Assembly (NCBI GenBank): GCA_029932675.1
Contig: JAOZPP010000005.1
Location: 1-64,000, forward strand
Source: a bacterium
Lineage (GTDB): Bacteria > SM23-81 > DAOVCL01
DNA length: 64,000 bases
Direction of reading: 5' to 3'
Part shown: positions 15,234-23,461 of the stretch, one piece after another
Position numbering within the stretch: the stretch's first letter is position 1
Layout of the letters: every line of letters starts with the position of its first letter
Translations under genes and position numbers: made by a program
Notes under the pieces: generated by a model
What the model saw: only the letters and a program-made list of their open reading frames with translations
Databases searched by the model: none
Told to the model about the DNA's origin: nothing

Positions 15234-17467
15234 GCCCGATAATCCCATTTTAAGGCCCTCTTCAGGGTCAGCCCGATCCTCCACTCCCGTGGGGGGAGGG
15301 GGGCTCTTTCCATAATCTGGTATTTCACATTCCTTAGGTTGTATATCGAGCCCCTGATCTGAACATCCACCCCCTTGATCCTTGGCTTCACCCCAACGGT
15401 GAGATCATCCACCTCATAGCCAGGCATCTCTACGGTGTTGGCCTCGGTGACGAATCTCTCACCGATTAGCCTCCGCCGGTATTGGAGTTGGAAGATCCGG
15501 TAGTTCAAATCCACTCCGATCCTGACACTCCTGCGAAGACGGTAAGGAAGGTCCCTGTTGTGAGTGGTCCTCTCCCCGCTTTTGTTGATCGGCTTAAGAT
15601 GAGTCCGACTCCAGCGCAAGCCAAAGATCTCGTCAGGACTCTGCCAGCTCAGCTCGTACTCCTCTCCAGATATCTCAGCATTGGTATTAAAGGGAGAGAA
15701 GGTGGCAAAGGAGCCCAGCCTCCAAATTATGAGGTCATCCACCTTGTTGTAAAAATGGGTGAGTTCTGCTTGAAGTTCACCCCAGATATGCCACTTGATG
15801 CTTACTCCGAGTTCGAAGGAGAAGGACTTTTCGGGTTTCAGGTCCGGCTTGCCCTTAACCCGATACTCCTGGTAGAATAGATCAGCGAAAGTCGGGGGAC
15901 GAAATGAACGACCGAGATTAGCCTTAAGCCCAATTCTATTCAGCTTGCCTCGCCAAAGAAGTAGGCCTAGCTTGGGACTCCATTGCCTCTCATACTCACT
16001 TGCCTCTTTATTTTTAATGCGGATCCGATCGTAGCGTAGCGCTGAGGTCAATAGCCCCTGTTTAAACCCTATAGGAAAAGGAAACTTTAATTCATCATAG
16101 AGCCAGATCCCATGGGTGTAATCCCTGGTCTCCCCTATCGGTTCATTAGAGGGCTGAATTAGATCCTCATCGGTATAGTGGGTCCAGTTCCCTTCGTAGC
16201 CGAAGCGAAGGGTCCCCAACCCCTGCAGGAAAACCTGGGTGGTAAATCTTAGCTGGTAGTCGGTCAGCCAACTTTTAGAGTGATATCGAGGGACAGTGCG
16301 ATACCGCAGAGGGACATCAGGAGGGTAGATGTGCCTGTATTCTGTGGTTGATCTGTGATAGCTCAGGTGAATATCTGCTTGCACCCGCCTCCAATGGGCG
16401 CCACAGTGACCTCCCAAGATGTTCCGATCTGTCTTCGCCCTGGCATAAGGGGTGAGGCCAAAGATCAATCCCGGCAATCCCCGCTCTGAGCGGAACCGAT
16501 AACCGTGTAGTTCAAATTCGTAACTTCCCCATTGGTAACTGAACTTACCAAACCCACAGTTGGAGAAGAAGTCAGCGTTAATCCGATCTTCCTTAATCGT
16601 GGTTCCATCCGGTCGCTCGTAGGAGTAGGGGTAATCCCCCTCGCTTTTCTGCTGTTCAAAGGAGACAAAATACCCCAGTCTCTTCAGACTACCAGAGAAA
16701 GTTGGGGCCCAGTTAGTTGTGCCATATGCCCCGACTTCCCCCTGTAGGGTTATCTGGGACTGGGATGGCTTCCTGGTTAGGATATTGATGACGCCACCGA
16801 TGGCCCCAGCACCGAAACGGGCCGAGCTCCCTCCCTTGATGACCTCGATCCTCTCCACCATTCTCAAGGGGATATTGGTCAGATCCACCTCTCCGATTAG
16901 AGCATCGTTGAGTTTGATGCCATCCAGCAGAACCAGCACCTGGTTTGGGCGACTGCCGCGGATGGAAACCGTCTTCTCCCCATCCTTCTCCTGAATCTCC
17001 ACCCCTGGAACCTGCTGGAGGATCTCCCCTAAGTTTTGAGCATTGCTTTGTTCGATATCCTTGGCCGTGATGATTACCACCGAGGTTGGCTGTTCCTCTG
17101 GAATGCGACTACCAATGACGGTAATACAGGGCAGGTTAATAACCTTGGGTTGAAGATCGAAATCAACCTCCACAGGACGATCCAGGCCCACCTTAACTCC
17201 AGACTTGGTCTGGCTCTCATACCCTATATAGCTGGCGGTTATGGTGTATTCGCCCACGAAGAGGTTCTCGATCACCCATCGACCGCATTCATCTGAGGAG
17301 GTCCCCAGGCCGGTGCCCTCCACCACGATATTGGCTCCATAGAGGGGCTTGTGGGTGGTTCGATCCCGAACCACCCCCGTTATCTTCACCACCGACTGGC
17401 ACCAGCCTGAGGTAAAGGTCAGAAGGATCAGAAGAGCAATCCTTGATAGGTGGATAAGCTGTTTCAT
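15227..17467 (-). CDS. TonB-dependent outer-membrane receptor, BtuB-like
   Basis: 746 residues. A signal peptide of about 23 residues is followed by a carboxypeptidase-regulatory-like domain (about 26-105, GVVRDRTTHKPLYGANIVVEG) common in FCB receptors. Next comes the plug (about 118-225: NLGEILQQVPGVEI, VSIRGSRPNQVLVLLDGIKL, ERIEVIKGGSSARFG) and a 22-strand-type barrel. Plug wording and size are close to BtuB/CirA rather than SusC. It starts 11 bases after the preceding propeller gene without a good ribosome site, suggesting translational coupling. The cobalamin riboswitch upstream makes cobalamin or another corrinoid the likely substrate. No BtuFCD genes are in the window, so the inner-membrane step must be encoded elsewhere. 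Confidence 0.85.
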   Translation of the reverse strand: MKQLIHLSRIALLILLTFTSGWCQSVVKITGVVRDRTTHKPLYGANIVVEGTGLGTSSDECGRWVIENLFVGEYTITASYIGYESQTKSGVKVGLDRPVEVDFDLQPKVINLPCITVIGSRIPEEQPTSVVIITAKDIEQSNAQNLGEILQQVPGVEIQEKDGEKTVSIRGSRPNQVLVLLDGIKLNDALIGEVDLTNIPLRMVERIEVIKGGSSARFGAGAIGGVINILTRKPSQSQITLQGEVGAYGTTNWAPTFSGSLKRLGYFVSFEQQKSEGDYPYSYERPDGTTIKEDRINADFFSNCGFGKFSYQWGSYEFELHGYRFRSERGLPGLIFGLTPYARAKTDRNILGGHCGAHWRRVQADIHLSYHRSTTEYRHIYPPDVPLRYRTVPRYHSKSWLTDYQLRFTTQVFLQGLGTLRFGYEGNWTHYTDEDLIQPSNEPIGETRDYTHGIWLYDELKFPFPIGFKQGLLTSALRYDRIRIKNKEASEYERQWSPKLGLLLWRGKLNRIGLKANLGRSFRPPTFADLFYQEYRVKGKPDLKPEKSFSFELGVSIKWHIWGELQAELTHFYNKVDDLIIWRLGSFATFSPFNTNAEISGEEYELSWQSPDEIFGLRWSRTHLKPINKSGERTTHNRDLPYRLRRSVRIGVDLNYRIFQLQYRRRLIGERFVTEANTVEMPGYEVDDLTVGVKPRIKGVDVQIRGSIYNLRNVKYQIMERAPLPPREWRIGLTLKRALKWDYRAE

Positions 17468-17478
17468 CGGCGAGGCTT

Positions 17479-18804
17479 CTATCGCAGAAGAACCATCCTT
17501 CTTGCCTGGATGAAATCTCCAGCTTCGAGGTGGCAGAAGTAAACCCCGCTGGCAAAATCTGAGGCATACCAGGAGACGCTCTTCTGCCCTGCTTTCTGGT
17601 ATTCATCCACCAAAGTGGCCACCCGCTGGCCCAGCAGGTTATAGATTTCCAGTTTGACCCAACAGCCTTTTGGCAAGCCATAGGCGATCTGGGTGACTGG
17701 GTTGAAGGGATTGGGATAATTCTGCAGAAGCGCAAAACCTCGGGGAACTAAATCCTCCTCCTCTGCCACCCAGGTGGAATCGCTGGCAGGACGGATAGCT
17801 ATGGACACCGGGCCATCGCCGACCGAGAAGGTCCACACCACCACATCGTTGGTATCTATCTGGGAGACGGTATTGGCCATAAAGTTACAGGAGTAGGCGT
17901 AGTTATCCTTGTCACAGCCAATTCCCAAAGCACCCTTTCCCACCAGAATGGGATTATCCGGGCCGCGCAGCACCTGGTTGGTTTCGGTATCAAAAGTGTA
18001 GACAAAACCGTGGTCGCTGGGGTACCAGCCTCCGGCCGCCAGATAAGCTATGCCCCGAGGGCTAATGGCTATGGCTGTTGGGGCTCCGCCGATAGCGATG
18101 CTGTCTACGACAGAGTCGCTTACCGTATTGATCACATATATCCTTCCTGGGATCGACCAGTAGTCTCCGGTGCAGACGACATTCAGCTCACCGTCTTGGT
18201 CTAAGGCCAGGTCCTGTGGATTGGTGCCCACATCGATAACCTTTACCACCGAGTCTGTGGTTGACTCGATGACGGAGACAGTCCCCTGCCCGTAGGTTCC
18301 CGTTAAAGTATCCCACTCCGTGTTGGTTACATAGACCTTATCCCCTACCACAGCCACCCCCTCCGGACCAACTCCGACGGCTATTTGATCGATGACCTCT
18401 CGGGTGTTGACATTCACCACCGAAACCGAGTCGATGTTGAAGTCGGTCACATAGGCAATGCTATCGTTGAGAAAGGCCATATGCCAGGGGTTGCTGTAGG
18501 GCTGGGTCATCTCAATGTATCCCTCAGTGCTGTCTGCATCCAGGTTGATGATCTGGATGTTGTTCGATGTGCGATCTGAGTTGATCACATAACCTTTGTT
18601 CCCCCTTATCACAATCTGATTGGGGGTCTTCCCCACGTCCACCACATCGTTGAAGACCTCGTTTGTCTCCAAATTGATGCGAGATAGGCTCTCCGACGAT
18701 GTCGCCCCATTCACCACCCAGGCTGTCTTTGGATTCCCTGCGATGGAGCTTGTTACGGCAACTCCAATGATCAGAATCCCTGCAAGAAATAGACTACCCT
18801 TCAT
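17479..18804 (-). CDS. YncE/BtuG-like beta-propeller with T9SS sorting domain
   Basis: 441 residues from the ATG at 18804, chosen for GGAAGGGAGAAAG upstream and a clean signal peptide (MKGSLFLAGILIIGVAV). A longer frame from 18867 has no ribosome site. Residues 28-345 are YncE-type blades (SESLSRINLETNEVFNDVVD, KVYVTNTEWD, PQDLALDQDGELNVVCTGD), similar throughout to the propeller at 13421. A T9SS type A sorting domain (NYPNPFN, VKLEIYNLLGQ) starts near residue 355. It sits directly upstream of the BtuB-like receptor, as BtuG propellers pair with BtuB in Bacteroides. The inferred role is surface capture of cobalamin and hand-over to the receptor. Its sorting domain lacks the heptamer repeats found in most others. 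Confidence 0.75.
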   Translation of the reverse strand: MKGSLFLAGILIIGVAVTSSIAGNPKTAWVVNGATSSESLSRINLETNEVFNDVVDVGKTPNQIVIRGNKGYVINSDRTSNNIQIINLDADSTEGYIEMTQPYSNPWHMAFLNDSIAYVTDFNIDSVSVVNVNTREVIDQIAVGVGPEGVAVVGDKVYVTNTEWDTLTGTYGQGTVSVIESTTDSVVKVIDVGTNPQDLALDQDGELNVVCTGDYWSIPGRIYVINTVSDSVVDSIAIGGAPTAIAISPRGIAYLAAGGWYPSDHGFVYTFDTETNQVLRGPDNPILVGKGALGIGCDKDNYAYSCNFMANTVSQIDTNDVVVWTFSVGDGPVSIAIRPASDSTWVAEEEDLVPRGFALLQNYPNPFNPVTQIAYGLPKGCWVKLEIYNLLGQRVATLVDEYQKAGQKSVSWYASDFASGVYFCHLEAGDFIQARRMVLLR

Positions 18805-19049
18805 AGTCTTTCTCCCTTCCAGTTTGAGGTTAATGTTGGGCTCCGAAGCCAGAGCACTATCTTTCAAATATGCATTCTATCACCCCCTCGCTTTGAGACT
18901 GTCTGCCTATTACAAAACTGGTAAGACAAGGGATTGGAAACCTTATTATGGCGATGGAGCCCCATCTTGCGGCTTCGACAAATTGAACCCCTGGTATACA
19001 CCGAACTTGGCTCCTCAAGGTTGTGTGGGGCGGCCTCTGTCTCATCTCT

Positions 19050-20033
19050 CTATCTGATCAGCACAAGTCTCCTCGTCCTTTCAGCTTTCGGCTTTCGGCT
19101 TTCAGCTTTCAGCCCTATCACTTCTAACCTACATAGATACACCCCGCTGGCCAACTCTCCCCCCAGGTTGTCTTTTCCATCCCAGATTACGGTATATTCT
19201 CCGGGCGACTGTTGTTCATCCACCAGGGTCCTCACCTCCTGGCCTAAGATGTTGTAGACCCGGAGGGTGACGGCGGTCTGCGGACGGCCGACGGCCGACA
19301 GACGGTAGCGGATGAGGGTGGAGGAGTTAAACGGATTGGGGTAATTTTGGGCCAAGAGAAAGGAGCCTGGTAGGTTTTTCTCATCACCCCCCCTGCACCC
19401 ACTCGATGAGTGGATGGCAACAATGGCATCCAGATCGAAGGAGGGGCCTGAATCCTGAACCAGGCTGTCCGCATCGGTAACCCTGACAAAACGAGCAGAG
19501 GGCAAACCCACCTCGGCTAAGTCGAAGGAGTCTCCCCCAGAGACAGTCGGATCAGTGGGATCCGCGGCCCCATTGGTGGGAGTCACCCCGGCCAATCCGG
19601 CGAAGGTTTTGGGATCATAGGGAAACTCAATGAAGTCAATCCCATCCTGGCTAACTGCCACTATTCCCGTCTCGGCATAGGACTTGGTGGTATCTCCTCC
19701 TATATAGAAGGGGTTTTCGAAGACGGTGAAATCGGGGCCTTCCTTGTCCACTATGATGTTGTCAATAAATTCCAAAATGATACTCCCACCTGTTCCCAGG
19801 GACAAAAGTTCCCGAGGGCTACTACTGGGGCTGGTAGATGTGGCCATTGAATCCGGTGGCCCGAGCACATTGCCCGGAAAATATGGCTCTCCGAAACCGG
19901 CTCCCGGCCCGGGAGAAAAAGCAACCACGGAATCGGCCCAGGGGTCACCAAGATCCTGTGGCAAACCCTCCGAAAAGGGGTAAGATATTGCCAACAGGAT
20001 AAGCATCCCGATTAAGGTTCTACCTCTTCCCAT
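19050..20033 (-). CDS. T9SS-sorted surface protein of the cobalamin locus
   Basis: 327 residues, ATG behind AGAGGAGGCAGAC, with signal peptide. Residues 35-215 form one domain with the segments NVLGPPDS, SLGTGGSIILEF, GPDFTVFENPF, AVSQDGIDFIEFPYD and ARFVRVTDAD. This type is usually annotated only as 'cell surface protein'; I recall similar proteins near corrinoid uptake genes but cannot verify it here. From about residue 232 it ends in a T9SS type A sorting domain. It is the first cistron after the B12 riboswitch and terminator, which is the main clue to its role in corrinoid acquisition. Confidence 0.65.
   Translation of the reverse strand: MGRGRTLIGMLILLAISYPFSEGLPQDLGDPWADSVVAFSPGPGAGFGEPYFPGNVLGPPDSMATSTSPSSSPRELLSLGTGGSIILEFIDNIIVDKEGPDFTVFENPFYIGGDTTKSYAETGIVAVSQDGIDFIEFPYDPKTFAGLAGVTPTNGAADPTDPTVSGGDSFDLAEVGLPSARFVRVTDADSLVQDSGPSFDLDAIVAIHSSSGCRGGDEKNLPGSFLLAQNYPNPFNSSTLIRYRLSAVGRPQTAVTLRVYNILGQEVRTLVDEQQSPGEYTVIWDGKDNLGGELASGVYLCRLEVIGLKAESRKPKAERTRRLVLIR
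19079..19134 (-). repeat. In-frame heptanucleotide repeat, sorting-domain site B
   Basis: In plus orientation: TTTCAGC, TTTCGGC, TTTCGGC, TTTCAGC, TTTCAGC, then CCTATCA, CTTCTAA, CCTACAT. The coding strand reads GLKAESRKPKAE before the terminal LVLIR. Confidence 0.75.
19267..19308 (-). repeat. In-frame heptanucleotide repeat, sorting-domain site A
   Basis: In plus orientation: GTGACGG, CGGTCTG, CGGACGG, CCGACGG, CCGACAG, ACGGTAG. The coding strand reads SAVGRPQTAVT in the same loop as the other sorting domains, from a GC-rich heptamer family. Confidence 0.7.
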
Positions 20034-20400
20034 TGTCTGCCTCCTCTGACAAACATTGTTTTAGATCCCAAGTTTTACAGAGTTTTTCATAGAAACCGCA
20101 GATTCACGCAAATGGACGCAGATTCTACCGCACTTTAGTGCGGGTTCAGAAACTGAGAAGAGTGAGATTGCTCGTCGCAGAGCCTGTGCTGAGAGGGATC
20201 AAAGCGCTCCTCGCCAAGACCCATCCCTTTGCCTGTCATTGCGAGTCCCGAGCGGGTGGGTGCCCTTAGCTGATGGTACTGGTGGCAGAATCGGGGTTCT
20301 TCCACCTCGGTAATAACTTTCTAATTTCCATTTTCGCCTCGATTTGCGGCTTTGCTGCGCTATGTCTATCTGGGTTCATCCGTGGTTGGCTATTATTTGA
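20034..20400 (-). other. Untranslated stretch between terminator and first cobalamin-locus gene
   Basis: No gene was found in about 370 bases. It contains a hairpin CCGCAC/GTGCGG near 20129-20144, an oligomer string GCAGATTCACGCAAATGGAC of dispersed-repeat type, and the second copy of the dispersed hairpin at 20282-20305. It would form a long 5' untranslated segment after read-through of the riboswitch terminator. Confidence 0.5.
20282..20305. repeat. Dispersed hairpin repeat, copy 2
   Basis: GTGGCAGAA (20282-20290) faces TTCTTCCAC (20297-20305) with one mismatch and the loop TCGGGG. The preceding bases (TGCCCTTAGCTGATGG) resemble those before the copy at 61268, so the repeat unit is about 55 bases. 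Confidence 0.65.
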
Positions 20401-20402
20401 AA

Positions 20403-20441
20403 TAAAAAACCCGACCTTCTTAGGAAGAAAGTCGGGTTTTA
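20403..20441 (-). terminator. Riboswitch expression-platform terminator
   Basis: Read on the minus strand, AAAACCCGACTTTCTT and AAGAAGGTCGGGTTTT form a long stem with a tiny loop, followed by TTTTTTATT. It lies about 50 bases downstream of the B12 box and is the likely transcription-off structure of the cobalamin riboswitch. Confidence 0.85.
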
Positions 20442-20488
20442 CCCGGATACTCCGAACCTCACCCTCGAAGGTTTCTGGAATTCCAAAC

Positions 20489-20692
20489 GAACCCGGCAGG
20501 TTTCCTGACTTAGGGCTTCAAACCTACTCACCAGACCTTCCCATTCCGACTTCGGTCAGAACAGTGGTTCTCTTAAGTCATCAGGCCTAATCGCCTGAAT
20601 GACTTGGCTGGCTTTCGTAGCCCATCACAGTAGCGGGGCTGTGACGGATTCTCACCGTCTTCCCTTTTACCCTGATAAGGCACCGGGAACAC
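20489..20692 (-). ncRNA. Cobalamin (B12) riboswitch
   Basis: On the minus strand the canonical blocks appear in order: GGTGCC near 20683, AAAAGGGAA near 20665, GGTGAGAATCCGTC at 20643-20656, ACAGCCCCGCTACTGTGA at 20625-20641, GGGAAGG near 20550, and the B12 box AGTCAGGAAACCTGCC at 20495-20510. The spacing and the peripheral stem between the core and the B12 box fit an adenosylcobalamin-class aptamer of about 200 nt. A strong intrinsic terminator follows, so binding of cobalamin should stop transcription of the surface protein, propeller and BtuB-like receptor genes downstream. Confidence 0.95.
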
Positions 20693-20715
20693 AAGATTTA
20701 CCAAAGAACAAACTC

Positions 20716-20743
20716 AATATAGCAGACTCTCAGCAGAAGTCAA
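20716..20743 (-). promoter_or_regulatory. sigma70-type promoter of the cobalamin locus
   Basis: On the minus strand TTGACT (20738-20743) and TATATT (20716-20721) are 16 bases apart, preceded by an A-tract and CCC. Transcription would start near 20709, just before the riboswitch aptamer. Confidence 0.8.
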
Positions 20744-20986
20744 GGGTTTTTTGGGGCCAAAAGTTCCCGCCAAGTGCTTAGCTCGAGTTATTTATACACC
20801 CCAGGCCTGAAAATTTAGTCTCTTTGGGAAGGAATTTTTTTCCCATTATCCATCCTTTTGGCGTGAAAGGAAAAAAGAGTGGTTTTTTAACTCCCAGAAA
20901 TTCAAGGAGATAGAAAAAAACCAAGGGGAATATATCTTGGTATGGTTTTTGTATAGACCTCCATCGATGAAAACCAAGGAGAGGAG
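20744..20986 (+). other. Region upstream of the flagellar cluster
   Basis: AT-rich intergenic DNA between the divergent cobalamin locus and flgC. I looked for -35/-10, sigma54 (GG-N10-GC) and FliA-type elements and found no convincing one. No flgB reading frame is present. A weak stem CCAAG/CTTGG lies near 20921-20940. Confidence 0.4.
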
Positions 20987-21502
20987 ATGCCCATAGAGGG
21001 ATTATTTACCAGTATGGGGATAAGTGCCTCTGGCCTCCTTGCCCAGAGGGTGAGGATGAATGCCATTGCCTCAAACATTGCCAATGTAAACACAACTAAG
21101 ACCCCGGAGGGGGGTCCATATAGGAGACAATGGGTTGCCCTTGTTGCCAGTGGGCAAGGGGGATTCCTCATCCCCGAAGGAGATTACCCTCCCCTTTCCC
21201 TATCACTTCCCCTGGTTTCCACCAACCGGGCCCACCTTCCGCGAGAAGGGCTTCATCCTATAGCACGAAGGCCAATGGGGGTTAAGGTGAAGGGGGTGAT
21301 TAGGGAAGAAGGGGACTTTAAACGGATATATGATCCCCAGAATCCCGAGGCAGATGAAGACGGATGGGTGACTATGCCGAATATAGATCTGGCCACTGAA
21401 ATGGTGGATATGATAACGGCAACAAGGGCCTATGAGGCAAATGTCACCGCATTCAACGCAGCGAAGCACATGGCTTTGAAATCAATGGAGATTGTAAGGT
21501 AG
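20987..21502 (+). CDS. flgC: Flagellar proximal rod protein FlgC
   Basis: 171 residues, ATG behind AAGGAGAGGAG. FlgC forms part of the rod that connects the MS ring to the hook. The N-terminus (MGISASGLLAQRVRMNAIASNIANVNTTKTPEGGPYRR) carries the rod/hook signature, and the C-terminus (PNIDLATEMVDMITATRAYEANVTAF) is the conserved D0 helix. It is longer than the usual 134-150 residues because of a proline-rich stretch near residues 55-95. It is the first flagellar gene here and overlaps nothing; FlgB, its usual upstream partner, is absent from this window. Confidence 0.93.
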   Translation: MPIEGLFTSMGISASGLLAQRVRMNAIASNIANVNTTKTPEGGPYRRQWVALVASGQGGFLIPEGDYPPLSLSLPLVSTNRAHLPREGLHPIARRPMGVKVKGVIREEGDFKRIYDPQNPEADEDGWVTMPNIDLATEMVDMITATRAYEANVTAFNAAKHMALKSMEIVR

Positions 21503-21506
21503 AGAA

Positions 21507-21797
21507 ATGGATGGTATATCGAAATTATCGTCCCTTTCCGGGCTCTTCAAATCGCCTCCAGGGCCAAAGCCCGATAAGGAGTCCTTCAAGAAGACGCTCT
21601 TAGGATATATAGACCAGATTAACGAGCTCCAAAATCGAGCTGACAAATCCATTGAGAAGCTTATCTCCGGTGAGGCGAAGGATCTCCATCAAGTGATGAT
21701 CGCCGCTGAAGAGGCCTCTATAAGCTTTCAATTGATGATGGAGCTACGGAACAAGATATTGGATGCTTACCACGAAGTGATGAGGATTCAAGTTTAA
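21507..21797 (+). CDS. fliE: Flagellar hook-basal body protein FliE
   Basis: 96 residues, four bases after flgC. FliE is the adaptor between the FliF ring and the rod. The C-terminal half (DLHQVMIAAEEASISFQLMMELRNKILDAYHEVMRIQV) matches the family core with the conserved 'A-x-x-s-f-q-l-m-m-x-v-R-n-K' helix and the terminal M-R-I-x-V. The N-terminus is short and proline-rich. About 180 bases without a gene separate it from fliF. Confidence 0.92.
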   Translation: MDGISKLSSLSGLFKSPPGPKPDKESFKKTLLGYIDQINELQNRADKSIEKLISGEAKDLHQVMIAAEEASISFQLMMELRNKILDAYHEVMRIQV

Positions 21798-21978
21798 CGA
21801 AGCCTCGCCTTCCCGCTCCAAGAGGGCAAATTAACGAGTGCAGCGATATGGGTTAGGCGAAGCTTAGGATGGAGGATCAAGAATGACAGAGATTCGTAAC
21901 CGGGAAGAATCAGGGCCTCAGCCCAATTGCTTTTGCTTCCCGCTTTGCCTTATGAAGTGGTTCAATCGGGAGTAGGAA

Positions 21979-23457
21979 ATGGGATCCTGGCAACAGTTGA
22001 CTAAGGCAGCACAAAGGCTCAGTATAGGGCAGAAGTTGGCTATGGGAGCCGTTTGCCTCCTCGTCCTCCTCAGCATCATATTTGCCCTCCATTGGGCGAA
22101 GAGGCCGGATTTTGCTCCCCTCTATACCAACCTCTCCCCTCAGGATGCTGCCCAGATGGTGGATAAACTGAGGTCAGCGAAGATACCCTATAGGTTAGCT
22201 GCCGGGGGGACGACGATTATGGTTCCCTCTAAGGATGTCTACCAGACGAGAATAAGCTTGGCCTCTGAAGGTCTTCCTCAGGCAAGCACGGTGGGATTTG
22301 AGATCTTTGATAAGACGAACCTGGGAACAACCGATTTTGTGCAGAAGATCAACTACCATCGAGCATTAGAAGGGGAACTCACCAGGACCATTGAGCAATT
22401 GGCCGCGGTTCAATCGGCCAGGGTGCACCTCGTCATCCCCAATCCCAGCCTTTTTGCCCAAGAGCAGAGGGAGGCTACAGCATCCGTTGTCTTGAATTTG
22501 GCGGGAGGGGGGAGGCTTAACCAAAATCAAGTTAAGGGGATAACTCATCTCGTGGCCAGTTCAGTGGAGGGTTTGAAGCCAGAGAATGTGACCATCTTGG
22601 ATAGTTGGGGGAATATCCTTTCCGGTGGAGATGGGGAGGAAAATTCCCTTTTTACCCTGACCAGCAACCAATTGGACCTGCAGAAGAACGTGGAGAGTTA
22701 CCTCTCCCATAAGGCCTTGGCTATGTTGGAAAAGGCAGTAGGGGTGGGGAATGCCATAGTGAAGGTGAATGTGGAGCTCGATTTCAAGAACATAGAGAAG
22801 ACTGTGGAGAGTTACGATCCGGAGAGCTCGGTGATCAGAAGTGAGGAGAGGAACGAACAGACCTCAGCTTCCCAAGGGGGAAAGAGCGAAAGTTCTATTA
22901 CCAATTACGAGATCTCCAAGACAGTGGAACATATAGTGGATAAGACCGGAAACATAGAGAAGCTCTGGGCTTCCGTTCTCATAAATGGAACCTACATCAG
23001 CAAAAAAGGGAAAAAGGGAAAGGAAATAAAGGTATATCAGCCGAGGTCGGAAGAGGAAATCGGTCGGCTGACTGAAATAGTGAAGAAGGCCATTGGCTTT
23101 GATCCCGCCCGCGGCGACCAAATTGAGGTGGCCAATATCCAGTTTGGAACTTCCCCTCAGCCAGCTCAGGTCAATTTGAAACCCTCTCCCCTGGCGAGGA
23201 TGGGGTCTGGGATGGGGAGGAAAGTTTTGATAGGGATTATTTTAGTTGTGGCCCTCTTCTTTTTAAAGCTTGCCCTTAAGCAATTGGGGGAGATAGCCTC
23301 CTCCCTTCAGCCCACCCCTTCAGCCCCCACTATGGGTGGAGGGGAGGAAGGGGAGAAGGAGGTTAGATATGATCCCAAGGCGGAGATAATCAAGATGGCC
23401 AACGAGAAACCGGACCAACTGGCCTCTTTAGTGAGGAGTTGGCTAACCAAAGAATAG
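21979..23457 (+). CDS. fliF: Flagellar MS-ring protein FliF
   Basis: 492 residues. FliF builds the inner-membrane MS ring and the housing of the export gate. A first membrane helix lies near residues 20-38. The secretin-like/YscJ domain follows (APLYTNLSPQDAAQMVDKL, then EGELTRTIEQLAAVQSARVHLV and PSLFAQEQREATASVVL), with a second helix near 413-430 (KVLIGIILVVALFFLKLAL). The acidic C-terminus (YDPKAEIIKMANEKPDQLASLVRSWL) is the FliG-binding tail. It is slightly shorter than enterobacterial FliF (about 560) but within range. Only 4 bases separate it from fliG. Confidence 0.95.
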   Translation: MGSWQQLTKAAQRLSIGQKLAMGAVCLLVLLSIIFALHWAKRPDFAPLYTNLSPQDAAQMVDKLRSAKIPYRLAAGGTTIMVPSKDVYQTRISLASEGLPQASTVGFEIFDKTNLGTTDFVQKINYHRALEGELTRTIEQLAAVQSARVHLVIPNPSLFAQEQREATASVVLNLAGGGRLNQNQVKGITHLVASSVEGLKPENVTILDSWGNILSGGDGEENSLFTLTSNQLDLQKNVESYLSHKALAMLEKAVGVGNAIVKVNVELDFKNIEKTVESYDPESSVIRSEERNEQTSASQGGKSESSITNYEISKTVEHIVDKTGNIEKLWASVLINGTYISKKGKKGKEIKVYQPRSEEEIGRLTEIVKKAIGFDPARGDQIEVANIQFGTSPQPAQVNLKPSPLARMGSGMGRKVLIGIILVVALFFLKLALKQLGEIASSLQPTPSAPTMGGGEEGEKEVRYDPKAEIIKMANEKPDQLASLVRSWLTKE

Positions 23458-23461
23458 GGAG

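Noticed and set aside
20744-20986. Possible sigma54 or sigma28 promoter before flgC (GGCGTGAAAGG string near 20861)
   Set aside because: The GG-N10-GC spacing of sigma54 and the TAAA/GCCGATAA boxes of FliA are not met.
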